From Mermis nigrescens (Eukaryota; Nematoda; Enoplea; Mermithida; Mermithidae), in the NCBI GenBank assembly GCA_036768485.1, contig JAVLUZ010000273.1:128963-192962 (forward strand): a stretch of 64,000 bases of DNA, in the 5' to 3' direction. A program made the translations under genes and the position numbers. Positions 21,691-31,581 of the stretch are shown here, one piece after another. Every line of letters starts with the position of its first letter. Position 1 is the first letter of the stretch. The notes under the pieces were generated by a model. That model did not search any database, had not been told where the DNA came from, and saw only the letters and a program-made list of their open reading frames with translations.

Positions 21691-22629
21691 AAATACCTAT
21701 GTAATAAGTATAAAAGTCAGACAGCAAACTATGGAAAGTTACACTATGCATGAAGCTTACAATAATAGATGTGTGCCTAGTTATTTTGTTCATGTACAAA
21801 AGGTATAAATTGTTAATAAAAAGGTGCAATTTAACTACATACCTCTTTTCAGGATATAGAATTAGCATTTGAAGTAAAGTTTTTAATGCAATTATTCGGT
21901 ATGTACTTTAATTGTTTAATTTATTCAGATATATAGTATGCAAAGCTTTCTCAGCAGTTGATATACCATGGTGTCGATCCCTCTCACTCAAATCATATCA
22001 CAATGCATGCTAAATTCGTTTAGCCAGGTAATGTATGCGCTATGCAGTATGCACATGATCAACCTCTCACTTCAACAATCTTGAATCAAATTAGTCTATT
22101 ATCACATTTATCATCACCCGACCTCAGATCATTTTCATCACAATTTCTACCTACATTTGACTCAGTCTTATTGGGATGACATTGCATTACTGTTGCCAGC
22201 CACAGGCTGATTACCTGCAAATTCCAGCCAGGCCAGCATCAAATTAGCCAACCTGGCAAAAACTCAGAATTCAGCCAATGACTCATTAAAGCTAAACTGC
22301 CAGGCCAGGCCGCACATCATTATCAACATTTCAATTTAAAAAAGTTACCGTACCCTGCCTTAAAAATTACTTGTTCAATAAAAAGCTTGACACTTGACGG
22401 TGGTTAAGAGGTCCAAAACTTGTATTGTCAAAAACATAGTAATCTAGCTCAAAAACTCGTTGTAATGATTTTACAAAAATGCCTTGATTTTTTTAAAAAA
22501 GATCCCCATCCAACAAAAACAGTCCCTTCTCCTCCTGTCCAACTTTTGGCTATACAATCCTGTGAATGGGCAGAAATGGGGTATTGTATTGCCCTTTCAG
22601 CAAACTCATTAGGATGATGCAGTCAGCAT

Positions 22630-22905
22630 CTTAGATGGGCGGCTGCAAAGGTCTGGGGGTGCAGTGCAAAATTCTTTCAAAAATCAAATATTGACCACAA
22701 AAATGGTGTTATGGCAAAAAAGACCATTTTTGAATTTTTCTCGTTGAGCTCTAATGATTGGCATAAAAAACCAAGAAAAACGAAAAAATTTAAAAAATGA
22801 AATTTCAAGGGTATTGTTTGTTGGGTATTTGCCATTTCTTGTTGGGTATTTTGCCTTCTGAGGATGCATAAACCCCGACGCCCAGCCCAGGGCAGGGGTA
22901 TAGTC
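22630..22905. repeat. Family G-like MITE segment inside hAT1
   Basis: It shares with the 1459-1696 element GATGGGCGGC, GGTGTTATGGCAAAAAAGACC and TTCTCGTTGAGC. The right end is modified by GTTGGGTATT repeats. No TSD was resolved. Confidence 0.55.
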
Positions 22906-23176
22906 GGCATCACAGATGCTTGCTGCTGAGAGCTGAGTGCTAATGCTGTATAATTGTGTGCTGTCCGCTGTCTGCCTACGGCGCCAGAAGCCAAAAAACA
23001 ACCTTCAGTCATTTACAATAACTACTAAAACATGATTTAGAGCCTTACATAAGTACCTGCGTCTCAGAATACCAAAAACCCCAAAAACCCAAGATTTTTT
23101 AGAACCCCAAAAACCCACCAAAAACCCAAAAACCCCAAAACCCCAAAAACCCACTCTTGCCAGCCCTGCTTATTAG

Positions 23177-23700
23177 TAATCCTTAAGCCCGCGCCGCGCC
23201 AATTGCAGCATTTTTATCGACAATCTGGTCTAGAACTGCACTACGATTGAAAATCCTTATCTTCTGCACAGATTCGGTTAGTTTTTGTAATGCAAAAATG
23301 CGTTTTAGAGAAGTAAAACTACAAAAATTTTTCAGCGCTTCAGCGCCGTATTGATTTAATTCTTTTTTGTTTTTAATATTTGAGCCGCGCCGCGTCAACT
23401 GCAGCATTTTTATCGAAAATTTGATCTAGAACTTTACTACGATTGAAAATCCTTATCTTCTGCACGGATTCGGTTAGTTTTTGTAATGCAAAAATGCATT
23501 TCAGAGAGGTGAAACTACAAAAAATTTTCAGCGCTACGCGCCGAATTGGTTAATTCTTACTTGTTATTGATGTTTGAGCCGCGCGGCGCCAATTTGCAGC
23601 ATTTTTATCGATAATCTGGTCCTAGAACTCCACTACGATTGAAAATCCTTACCTTCTGCACAGTTTTTCAGCTAAAATTTCAAAATTTTCTAGCGCTTCG
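23177..23700. repeat. Tandem array, unit about 196 bp
   Basis: GATTGAAAATCCTTA occurs at about 23245, 23441 and 23638, giving periods of 196 and 197 bp. Each unit also has GCAGCATTTTTATCGA, GTTTTTGTAATGCAAAAATG and a GCGC-rich hairpin. The array continues from the segment left of hAT1. The overlapping open frames are not coding. Confidence 0.8.
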
Positions 23701-24039
23701 CGCCATTTGATAAATTATAATTTTAATTGTCAAAAACGACTTCAGAATTGGCTAAAATGCTTTACTGAAGGAAGGAAATTAAGTTTCAACATAAATAACG
23801 TTACTGATCGTGATGTTCTTGTAGAGCGCAGAAATTTTTATACAAAAAGTGCATCAAACACCGCTATTGCATGTGTACATAAAATTTTCCACTTAAAAAC
23901 ACTGATTTTTCAACACAGGCGCTCTATTTTGAACGTTTTTAGATCTCCCAAAAAATGTGGAAAGAAGTCGGAAAAAAAGGAAAAAAATTTTGGGTTCAAT
24001 CTATAATGTCAACCAAATCGCTGGGAAAAAACGGCTAAA

Positions 24040-25062
24040 GTTTCTAATATGGTTTTGTCTCCGATTTTCCTGAAAATAATTTTTTCTGATAGATTCGTGG
24101 ACGCTGAGTCCAGAAATGAAAAGCTTTAAGGGGGCTGACGGATATTTGTGGAGATAGAGCCCTTCAAACTTGCAAAAAACGTGATTATTTCGATGTTCTT
24201 AGGGCTCCATCTCCACAAATATTCGTCAGCCCCCTAAACGCTTTTGTTTTCTGGACTCAGCGTTGTCGAATCTATCAGAAAAAATTATTTTTAGGAGAAT
24301 TGGTGACAAAAAAAATTTTTGAATAAAAAAAATTATGCAAAAAAATTATGCTAAACCCCATTTTTAACATTTCTACATTACAGTTCTGACGTTAAAAAAG
24401 CGTAAAAACACTGTTATCAGGAAAATTGAGAAAAAACCATATTAGATAAAATTCGGTGATTAGATCCATGCGAGCTAAATTTTTGGCAAATAGATACTTG
24501 CCCACAACTCACCAGCTTGCTTATACGAACATCTTAGGCTTAGGCTTAGAAAGTGTATTCACATTGGTGCCAGCTGATGGTCCTAGCCTGAGACAATTTT
24601 TACCCCAATTGTGCCTTAGGCTAGACCATCAGCTGGCACCAATTTGATATGCACGGCAAGTCTAAAATAATAACCGTGATGAATCGATTACACCCTTATT
24701 CGGCTTTGTTAACGTCAGAACTGTAATGTAGAAATTAAAAATTGGGTTTTAGCATAATTTTTTTGCATAATTTTTTTTTCAAAAAATTTTTTGACACCGA
24801 TTCTCCTAAAAACAATTTTTTCTGATAGATTTGAGGACGCTGAGTCCAGAAAAAACAAAGCGTTTAGGCGGTTGACAAATATTCGTGGAGATAGAGCCCT
24901 TAGAACATTGAAATAAACACGTTTTTGCAAGTTTGAAGGGCTCTATCGCCACAAATATTCGTCAGCCCCCAAACGCTTTTCATTTCTGGACTCAGCGTGC
25001 TTCGAATCTATCAGAAAAAGTAGTTTAGGAGAATCGGAGAACAAAAACCATATTAGAAAAAA
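24040..25062. repeat. Large composite foldback palindrome, about 1 kb
   Basis: The left and right halves are reverse complements of each other. ATATGGTTTTGTCTCCGATT at 24047 answers AATCGGAGAACAAAAACCAT at 25033. AACATTTCTACATTACAG at 24366 answers CTGTAATGTAGAAATT at 24720. The centre is a hairpin with TGGTGCCAGCTGATGGTC and its complement (24564-24643). Each half contains a second complete hairpin: 24065-24300 and 24780-25060, with arms containing GACGCTGAGTCCAGAAA and TTTGTGGAGATAGAGCCC. So there are hairpins within a hairpin and no coding capacity. Confidence 0.85.
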
Positions 25063-25085
25063 ATTCCAAAAAAAAAACCGGTGGA

Positions 25086-25262
25086 AGACCTAAGTGTTAA
25101 GTTATAACTATATCCAAATAAGTTTCGTGCTTCCGTAGTAAATCATTCATTCATTCATTTATTTATTCACTTAATATCACGAAGTGCAGAAATACATAGC
25201 TTTACACACCGTCTAATTGTTTTTATCAGTTTCATAGACGTTTGCAGAGCGCCTATAAACAT
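25086..25262. repeat. Duplicated segment, empty-site paralogue of the 20.4-21.05 kb region
   Basis: It matches 20369-20432 joined to 20952-21055, from CCTAAGTGTTAAGTTATAAC through CACGAAGTGCAGAAATACAT to ATAGACGTTTGCA, without the CR1 fragment. Confidence 0.85.
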
Positions 25263-25564
25263 TTTTTTGATATATTTCAAAACGTAAGAATTTGCTTGCT
25301 ACTGAAGTACATACAATTAGTGATAAAGTATTATTTATTTTTCAAAAGACATTGCAAACAGGGCTCGTTTCAGAAATTTTTGATGATGTGAGTGCAACTG
25401 AAAATTAGCGGTCACTGTTTTAAGCACAGAAACTGTTTTTCGAATAATGAAGATAACCGGCAAGAGATCAGAATAAAATAGTTGGGTGAACCAAGGTAAA
25501 TTGGCCTGAGCATGCTTGATATGCATGTGTACATACAATTGTAGATCTGCTGTACAACCTTTCC
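25263..25564. other. No gene recognised
   Basis: AT-rich sequence inside the possible long hAT element. Nothing coding was seen. Confidence 0.5.
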
Positions 25565-25799
25565 TGCAAAATATGAGCCAGGAGAATTTTCAGGAGAATC
25601 AAAATATTTTCAGGAGAATTGCAGGATAATTTTCCCCCAATTTTACCTCTGCGCAGGAGAATCTGAATTTTGGGACCTGGCAACACTGGCGCGGACCTCA
25701 GCGGGAGTATTACCTTCCCCACATAATAGATACAAATTAGTAACGGGACACGTGAGTCAATGAAATAACAATTTTTACGTGCGCCCCACAAGATGTCTA

Positions 25800-25921
25800 G
25801 ATGAATCAAAGTTTACTAACCTTTATTTAAATATGTTTAGGTTAGGGCAAGATACAATGAAGTCAGGAAGATCATTCCAAACTGCGATGTATTTGTAAAA
25901 GAAATCAAACTTTTCTAAGTT
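25800..25921 (-). mobile_element. CR1 fragment (extreme 3' end of ORF2)
   Basis: It is homologous to 26352-26470 of the complete CR1, with TTAGGTTAGGGCAAGA and ATCATTCCAAACTGCGATG in place of their counterparts. It abuts a + strand CR1 fragment. Confidence 0.7.
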
Positions 25922-26189
25922 GGCATCTTATCTTATGGACTAAACAAACTTTTCTAAGTTGGCATCTTATGGACTAAACAAACTTTCTTTTAATTGGATC
26001 GAAAATTTCTTGACTAATAGATCCCAAGTCGTTAAAATTAAAAATTCTTTATCTGATTCTATTCCTGTTACCAGTGGCGTGCCCCATGGTAGTATGCTAG
26101 GTCCCACACTTTTTTTAATCTTCATTAACGACTTATGTGAAATGCGCCAAAACAGTAATTTTACTTTGTTTGCTGACGATATCAAACTT
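25922..26189 (+). pseudogene. CR1 reverse transcriptase fragment, 5' piece of a split element
   Basis: It encodes the reverse-transcriptase core, with [20 protein letters not shown] and FADDIKL containing the catalytic F-A-D-D box. The frame breaks off at 26189 where the minus-strand CR1 begins, and resumes at about 29978. A 30-bp local duplication of GGCATCTTATGGACTAAACA precedes it. Because the element lacks its endonuclease part and is interrupted, it is dead. Confidence 0.85.
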
Positions 26190-29100
26190 GAATGAATGAA
26201 TGAATGAAATAATTTATTACTGAAACGCGACAATTACGAAAGATGTAAAAGAGTAATAAAACGTACGGTCAATAGAATAAAAGCGTACAGCAAAAGGCGA
26301 TGAGCGAGTCATGAAAATGACGATTTAAGCCCGCCCTATAATAAATTTGGATAAGTCGACATCAATTAATCTAGATTTGAATATATTTAAGTTAGGGGAA
26401 GAGACTACAAAATCAGGTAGGTGATTCCAAACAGAGATATACTTATAGAAAAAGTCAAATTTTTGTAAATTAGAACGGACAAGAGGAACAACTAGCTTGA
26501 AACGATTTGTGCAGCGAGTAGTATTTTGATTAAGCACAAAAAAATCTGTCATGGAAAGACAAGATTTTTGACTAATAATTTGATACATCATACATAAGCA
26601 AATATGAAGGCGACGTAATTCTAATCGACACAAGTTAAGTTGGTTAAGGCGTTCGTCGTAAGAAAGAGGGCTATGATATCCAACTATGTATTTAGTAAAT
26701 TTACGCTGAAGAGCCTCCAGCCTGTTGATATCACTAATATAAGAGGGGTTCCATAAAGCACAGGAATATTCAAGGATCGGTCTGACGTAAACAATGAAGG
26801 CCTTTATGAGATTATTTTTATCACGCGAAAAGAAGGATTTTCTAATTAAGATAGATCTCAAGAAAGCTTTCTTGATAATACTGTTGTAATGTTCCTTAAA
26901 TTTCAGGTTGTGCGAAATTAGCACTCCTAAATCGCGAACATAGACAGAATCGTTCGTAATAACTTGTGTATTGAGTGTATATGACAATTTAGGATTATTT
27001 TTGCCCAAATATAGGACTGTGCATTTAGAATATGATATTGGTAAACAATTTCTGGTGGCCCAAATGGAAATTCTATCTAAATCGGTCTGAAGTGTTTGAT
27101 AATTGCAGGAAAGATTGAATATTTTTAGGTCATCCGCGAACATAAAAGTCGAACTTGACAAGTTATCAAAGATATCATTTATAAAAATCAAAAACAACGT
27201 AGGTCCAAGAATGGACCCTTGAATAACTCCACTTGTAACAGCGGCATAATCTGAAAAACACTGATTAACGCGAACACACTGAATACGATTAGATAGAAAA
27301 GCTTTTAACCAATTAAACAGGTGTTGTTGAATACCGTAACTAGTTAATTTAACAAGAAGTTTAGATATGTCGACTTTGTCAAAAGCTTTAGCAAAGTCTA
27401 TATAAATAATATCAACGGTTTCTTTACATTCCAGTGATTTAACCCAAGAATGTTTACAATTTAATAGTTGCAATTCGCAAGATTTATGTTTTTGGAAACC
27501 ATATTGAAAAGGTGATATTAACTCATTAGTAGATAAATAAATTGATAGTTGAGTATTAATAATACTTTCCATTATCTTACAAGTTGAGCAACATAAAGAA
27601 ACAGGACGATAATTTTCAGTTAATGAGGGGTCACCCTTTTTAATTATAGGTACAACGTAAGCCTCCCTCCAAATGTCTGGGATATCACCTGATAAAAAAG
27701 AAACAGTAAAAATACTGATAAGGGGTTTAAGAAGATAATAAGCTAATTTTTTAACAAAAAAGTTACTTAAACCATCAGGCGCTATCGAAGTCGAGTTTTT
27801 CATCTTAGCAATCGCCCGTGAGACATTATTTTCGTCAAAGACGATGTTTGAAATAGAAAAATCGCCCCGCTTCTGAAAAACAAAAGAATCGTCAATATCA
27901 TCATTGGTAAATACGGAAGAGAAGTAATGATTGAACATATTAGTTTTACAATGAAGATCAGTTACTACATTATTGTCGGTGGAAGTAATAGGTGGAATGC
28001 TTCGAGAATTATTTAAACGATTATTTACAAATCTAAAAAAGGATTTCAGATCGTTATGTTGCAATAAATTACTTTCCTGTAAACAAAAATGATTATGAAT
28101 TTCTTTGCGTAACATTTTACAGTGATTACGATACCTTTGTTTGCATATAATTGTGCGATATTTTTTGTATTTTTTCCATAAAAGCCGTTTTTTGGCAAAT
28201 AATTTTCGTAAAACTTTAGGGTATGAAAATTTGGAAGGCTTTGCTTTGACTTTAGGAACAAAAGTAAAAATTAGAGGCCTTAAGACATTTAAAAATACAT
28301 TATACATGTCGTTAACATTTAAACAAGTAGAAAAAAGATCAGGCCAAGAAATAGTAGAAAGAAAGCTACCAATACTAAAGTAGTCTGCTTTTTGAAAATT
28401 AAAGTGAGATTCTACATAAGTAGTAGGTGGAGTTATCAGAGTTTCAAAAGATATAGAATTGTGGTCACTTGTAGAAAAGGAGGGTAGTACTTTAACATTA
28501 AAAACATTATTTGCTGCAAAAATAACATCAATAATATTTGTATCATGCGTTTGATCTAAAACTAATTGTGTTAATCCTGTAGACGAGAAACAGTCGTAAA
28601 ACAATTCGTTAAGAGAATCGGATGTAAAGGTACCTAAGGTCCAATCAATTTTAGGTAAATTGAAATCCCCTAGGATAATTACGGGATAAGAGCAATTATT
28701 TACCCATTCTATCAAGTTACAGATTCTTAAAGCATGATTTAAATCGTAGTGAGGAGGTCTGTAAATAAGAAGAAATCTAATTCTATCCTGACCATGGAAA
28801 AAATCAATAATTAAAGAGTCAGATATACTCAGTTTGTTAGGAACTTTAACAAAACGAGCACTAAAATGTGATTTTACAAAGACAATGACCCCGCCGCCTC
28901 GTTTATTTACTCGATCAGAGCGAAAAATTTGATAATTGTTTTGAGGACATAAAATGCTATCATGAATTACTTCGTTTAACCATGTTTCACAACAGAAAAT
29001 TATGTCGAAATTGTCACTATCTAACAAATAATATAACTCCCCTAACTTGTTTACTAAACTTTGTGCATTGAATAAAAAACACCTAGCGCTAATAAATTCG

Positions 29101-29977
29101 GAGGGCGACTTATCCTATACAGAACCGGAATCAACGCGAGCGAAAGATTGAGGAAAGGACGGTTTAGGAAAATTGGAACGAGCGCGTGACGCGTAAGTTG
29201 GCTTCTCTTTGACACAATCGGCAGCAAAGTCTATGAAAAGATCCGTTTCACCCGAGTTTCGTCGGTTGTTCAATTCAGCAAACAGCTCGCGCTGCCGCTT
29301 GCGCTGCATGTACGAAAGGTCTGGTCGAGCGCGCAATTTGGACCGACCATTAGATGGATTTGACGGGCGAATCACTTTGTTAACTAGTCCGATAAAACGA
29401 CGTTGAGCACGTGGTGACGTGAGGCAAACCTTCAGGAATTGAGGTTTGCCCTGATGTTTGGGACCATCACGGAAAACTTGCGTAATATCAACAGATGACA
29501 AGTCGGGTTCGTTGCTGAATTCATCAACCAAAGACTTTACAGATTTCAAATCGTCATCTGAATCGGGTAAACCGAATAATACTGCATTTGACTTTTTGGA
29601 TTCTCGCTCCAAACAGTCCTTGATTAATAAGCCGATGTCGGACGTATGGGATGCATTTGCCTTCGATTCGTAGCGTTCTTCCAATAAATTTATTCGAGAT
29701 TCTAATATGGAAAATTTGGCTGGTAAGGAGGCAATATTTTCAAATACAGGTTTGCAACAGCTGCAAACGAATGGGAATGAGAATGAAGCGTCCACATATT
29801 GTTTGCTATTAAAATAAGAGACGAGTGCTGGTGGTAAATTTAGGCATTCGGCATGAGCCTATTCGTGGCAAATATCGCACTGAATGGCCGAAATATGACT
29901 CTCAGTAACTAATAGCGAACAGATTATGCATGGGTAGGCATCATTTTTAATAGGAGAATTTTGAAGCGTTAGATTGG
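26190..29977 (-). mobile_element. Nearly complete CR1-type non-LTR retrotransposon
   Basis: On the minus strand it carries an ORF1-like frame (PHD finger, coiled-coil-like and ORF1p-like parts) and an intact ORF2 (endonuclease plus reverse transcriptase). It ends in a 3' tail of TTCA repeats (26190-26208 on the + strand as GAATGAATG...). It interrupts a + strand CR1 between codons that align to FADDIKL and NLSSNFM. There is no clear TSD, as is common for CR1. The CR1 assignment rests on the EEN-type endonuclease with GDFNLPKIDW, the RT motifs and the simple-repeat tail. Confidence 0.92.
26325..29114 (-). CDS. CR1 ORF2: endonuclease and reverse transcriptase, intact
   Basis: It is open for about 930 codons. 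The N-terminus has FLFNAQSLVNKLGEL, the usual start of EEN (APE-type) endonucleases, then GDFNLPKIDW and SDHNSISFE. The reverse transcriptase follows, with [48 protein letters not shown] and MFADDLKIF (catalytic F-A-D-D). After the fingers and palm come the thumb and the CR1 C-terminal motif LEALQRKFTKYIVG, ending VWNHLPDFVVSSPN. No ATG occurs in frame until well inside the endonuclease, so translation does not obviously start on its own. The frame continues directly upstream, across a single TAG (29115-29117), into ORF1. Full length suggests recent activity. Confidence 0.93.
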   Translation of the reverse strand, partial: DKSPSEFISARCFLFNAQSLVNKLGELYYLLDSDNFDIIFCCETWLNEVIHDSILCPQNNYQIFRSDRVNKRGGGVIVFVKSHFSARFVKVPNKLSISDSLIIDFFHGQDRIRFLLIYRPPHYDLNHALRICNLIEWVNNCSYPVIILGDFNLPKIDWTLGTFTSDSLNELFYDCFSSTGLTQLVLDQTHDTNIIDVIFAANNVFNVKVLPSFSTSDHNSISFETLITPPTTYVESHFNFQKADYFSIGSFLSTISWPDLFSTCLNVNDMYNVFLNVLRPLIFTFVPKVKAKPSKFSYPKVLRKLFAKKRLLWKKYKKYRTIICKQRYRNHCKMLRKEIHNHFCLQESNLLQHNDLKSFFRFVNNRLNNSRSIPPITSTDNNVVTDLHCKTNMFNHYFSSVFTNDDIDDSFVFQKRGDFSISNIVFDENNVSRAIAKMKNSTSIAPDGLSNFFVKKLAYYLLKPLISIFTVSFLSGDIPDIWREAYVVPIIKKGDPSLTENYRPVSLCCSTCKIMESIINTQLSIYLSTNELISPFQYGFQKHKSCELQLLNCKHSWVKSLECKETVDIIYIDFAKAFDKVDISKLLVKLTSYGIQQHLFNWLKAFLSNRIQCVRVNQCFSDYAAVTSGVIQGSILGPTLFLIFINDIFDNLSSSTFMFADDLKIFNLSCNYQTLQTDLDRISIWATRNCLPISYSKCTVLYLGKNNPKLSYTLNTQVITNDSVYVRDLGVLISHNLKFKEHYNSIIKKAFLRSILIRKSFFSRDKNNLIKAFIVYVRPILEYSCALWNPSYISDINRLEALQRKFTKYIVGYHSPLSYDERLNQLNLCRLELRRLHICLCMMYQIISQKSCLSMTDFFVLNQNTTRCTNRFKLVVPLVRSNLQKFDFFYKYISVWNHLPDFVVSSPNLNIFKSRLIDVDLSKFIIGRA

Positions 29978-29987
29978 AATCTATCAT
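29115..29987 (-). pseudogene. CR1 ORF1: PHD finger plus ORF1p-like region, with one internal TAG
   Basis: Read on the minus strand, the frame begins near 29987 and first shows a C4HC3 zinc finger of PHD type (CIIC, CDIC, HAEC, CSCC). A TAG at 29859-29861 interrupts it between CDICHE and AHAEC, where PHD fingers usually have Trp. After it the frame is open for 226 codons: a probable helical stretch (INLLEERYESKANA), SNAVLFGLPDSDDD typical of non-LTR ORF1 proteins, then a basic region with RQRELFAELNNRR. It ends at TAG 29115-29117 in the same frame as ORF2. The first few codons (29978-29987) lie in the flanking CR1, so the true start may be missing. Confidence 0.8.
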
Positions 29988-30925
29988 CCAATTTCATGAC
30001 ACTTCAAGCTGACATAAATTATGTGCATGAGTGGGCCAATACATGGCAATTAAAAATATCAGTTAATAAATGTTTAGTTCTATATCTGGGTAGTTCAAAC
30101 CCTAGGCATTCTTATCACATAAATGATTTCTATCTTTCTACTGACACACTTTGTGTAAAAGATTTGGGTGTTTTTCTGAATTCTAATTTATCGTCCAGAT
30201 CTCATTGTGAATATATTGTGAAAAAAGGCATGCAGTTAAGCAATCTGATCTTGTGTAGTTTTATTTCTAAAGACAGATTATTACTTGTTAAGGCCTTCAT
30301 TACTTACGTTCGACCAGTGCTTGAATATTGCTGTGTTTCATGGAGTCCTTACCTGCTGTGTGATATCACCTCCGTTGAACGGGTTCAAAGAAGGTTTACG
30401 AAACGAATTTTTAGTGATAAAAATTTGACATATGCTGCAAGATTACACGAACTTGGTCTGAACACTCTTGAACTAAGACGCCTCCATAACGACCTAACAT
30501 TAGCCTTTTCTATTATCAAATGTCAAGCTCTTCCTTTCAAGGATTTCTTCACGATTAATTTAAATTCTAATCGAGCAGCACATTCTTGTAAACTTCTCGT
30601 CAATCATGTAAATAAAAATTGCAGAAAATTTGATTTTTGCAATTGAATAATTCCTATCTGGAACTCTCTACCTGAGCAGATTATAAGTGCTCCAAATAGA
30701 CACGTTTTTCTGACTAAACTTAAAAGATTAAACCTTTCTAAATTTCTTAAAGGGGCGTAAGTAAGAGCAGTTTTTCCTATTGCCTTTACGTTTACCCTGC
30801 TTCGTCATACTTAATTTGTTTTGTCTTTCATGTATTTTCATTTTCGTTCATTCGTCTTATCCATGTATGTTAAGATTTTCCTTCGACTTAGCGAATAAAT
30901 TGTTGTTGTTGTTGTTGTTAAAAAT
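29978..30925 (+). pseudogene. CR1 reverse transcriptase fragment, 3' piece of the split element
   Basis: It resumes the + strand CR1 interrupted at 26189: TLQADINYVHEWANTWQLKIS, CVKDLGVFLNSNLSS, then VQRRFTKRIF and ELRRLHNDLTLAFSI. A stop near 30645 interrupts the frame just before the conserved PIWNSLPEQIIS. The C-terminal LSKFLKGA and stop are at about 30757. A 3' untranslated part follows to a GTT-repeat tail (30902-30919), the normal 3' end of such elements. Confidence 0.88.
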
Positions 30926-31017
30926 TAGAATGTACAACAGGTATAACTGATTTAAATCTACTAATGCTGCTGGTAATATGAATAAATACAAAGAAATTAT
31001 CAGCTTCTAAACATGAT

Positions 31018-31290
31018 TTACCTATGACAAATAATTTGATACATCATACACAGACAAATCTGCAAGCGTCTTAATTTAAGTCTGCACAATTCAAGTTTTA
31101 TTAGAAGATCCTCGTAAAAAAGAATATTATTATAACCAAAAATATATTTAGTGAATCTACGTTGGACAGCTTCCAGTCGATATAAGTCACTAAGATAAGG
31201 GGTTCCATACACTGCAAAGTATACGCTAGTAAAGGTCTAACATATCGAATATAAGCTTTAACAAGGTTACATTTATCAGGTGACAAAAAT
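31018..31290 (-). pseudogene. CR1 reverse transcriptase fragment
   Basis: On the minus strand the fragment encodes YVRPLLAYT, then (shifted frame) LYRLEAVQRRFTKYIFGYNN and ELCRLKLRRLQICLCMMYQI. These align with the C-terminal region of the complete CR1 ORF2. A frameshift separates the two parts, so it is degenerate. Confidence 0.8.
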
Positions 31291-31581
31291 AATTTGCGTA
31301 TTACTTCTTGATTTTTCCTAGGCTTAGGCTTAGATTTATGTGGGTGGTAGCTAGTGATCGACCGGGGCGACTTTTTTGGCCGGGGCGGTACCAGGGCTGA
31401 AAAAATTTCCCGGCGGGGCCGGAGTCAGACAAGGAAAAGATTATTGCATGACACATATATGGGGTGGGCATAGGAAGAGAAATAATGAGCGACTGCTCCA
31501 TTCAGTAGTAAATGGCAAGCGCAAAGTTAGGTGCGCCTTTTCAAATCAAGGTTTTATTACTATTTATATCACAAGAAACAT

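Larger units (their letters stand above)
21239..23168. mobile_element. hAT element (hAT1), 1.93 kb, with G-rich telomere-like arrays and TSD
   Basis: The TIRs are CAGGGCTGGCAA and TTGCCAGCCCTG. The 8-bp TSD CTTATTAG is perfect (21231-21238 and 23169-23176). GGGGTTTTTGGTGGGTTTTT-type arrays follow the left TIR (21270-21357) and their complement precedes the right TIR (23070-23155). A remnant of the hAT transposase dimerisation region lies inside on the minus strand, and a family G-like segment lies at 22.63-22.9 kb. It is a decayed or non-autonomous member of the hAT superfamily. Confidence 0.92.
20099..25688. mobile_element. Possible long hAT-type element with CAGGAGAATT arrays, heavily invaded
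   Basis: The left end CAGGGTTGCCAGGT and right end ACCTGGCAACACTG are inverted repeats. Multiple copies of the motif TTCAGGAGAAT follow inward from the left end (20099-20280), and its copies precede the right end (25565-25680). The flanking 8-mers GCGCAGCT and GCGCGGAC share only their first four bases and one more, so the TSD is weak. The interior holds a CR1 fragment, a tandem array, a complete smaller hAT element and a foldback palindrome. No transposase of its own is visible. Confidence 0.55.

Noticed and set aside
23177..23700. CRISPR-like regular repeats
   Set aside because: The unit is 196 bp with no spacers, in an animal genome; it is a short tandem array.
29209..29673. Plus-strand open frames of 65 and 71 codons
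   Set aside because: They are antisense shadows of CR1 ORF1.
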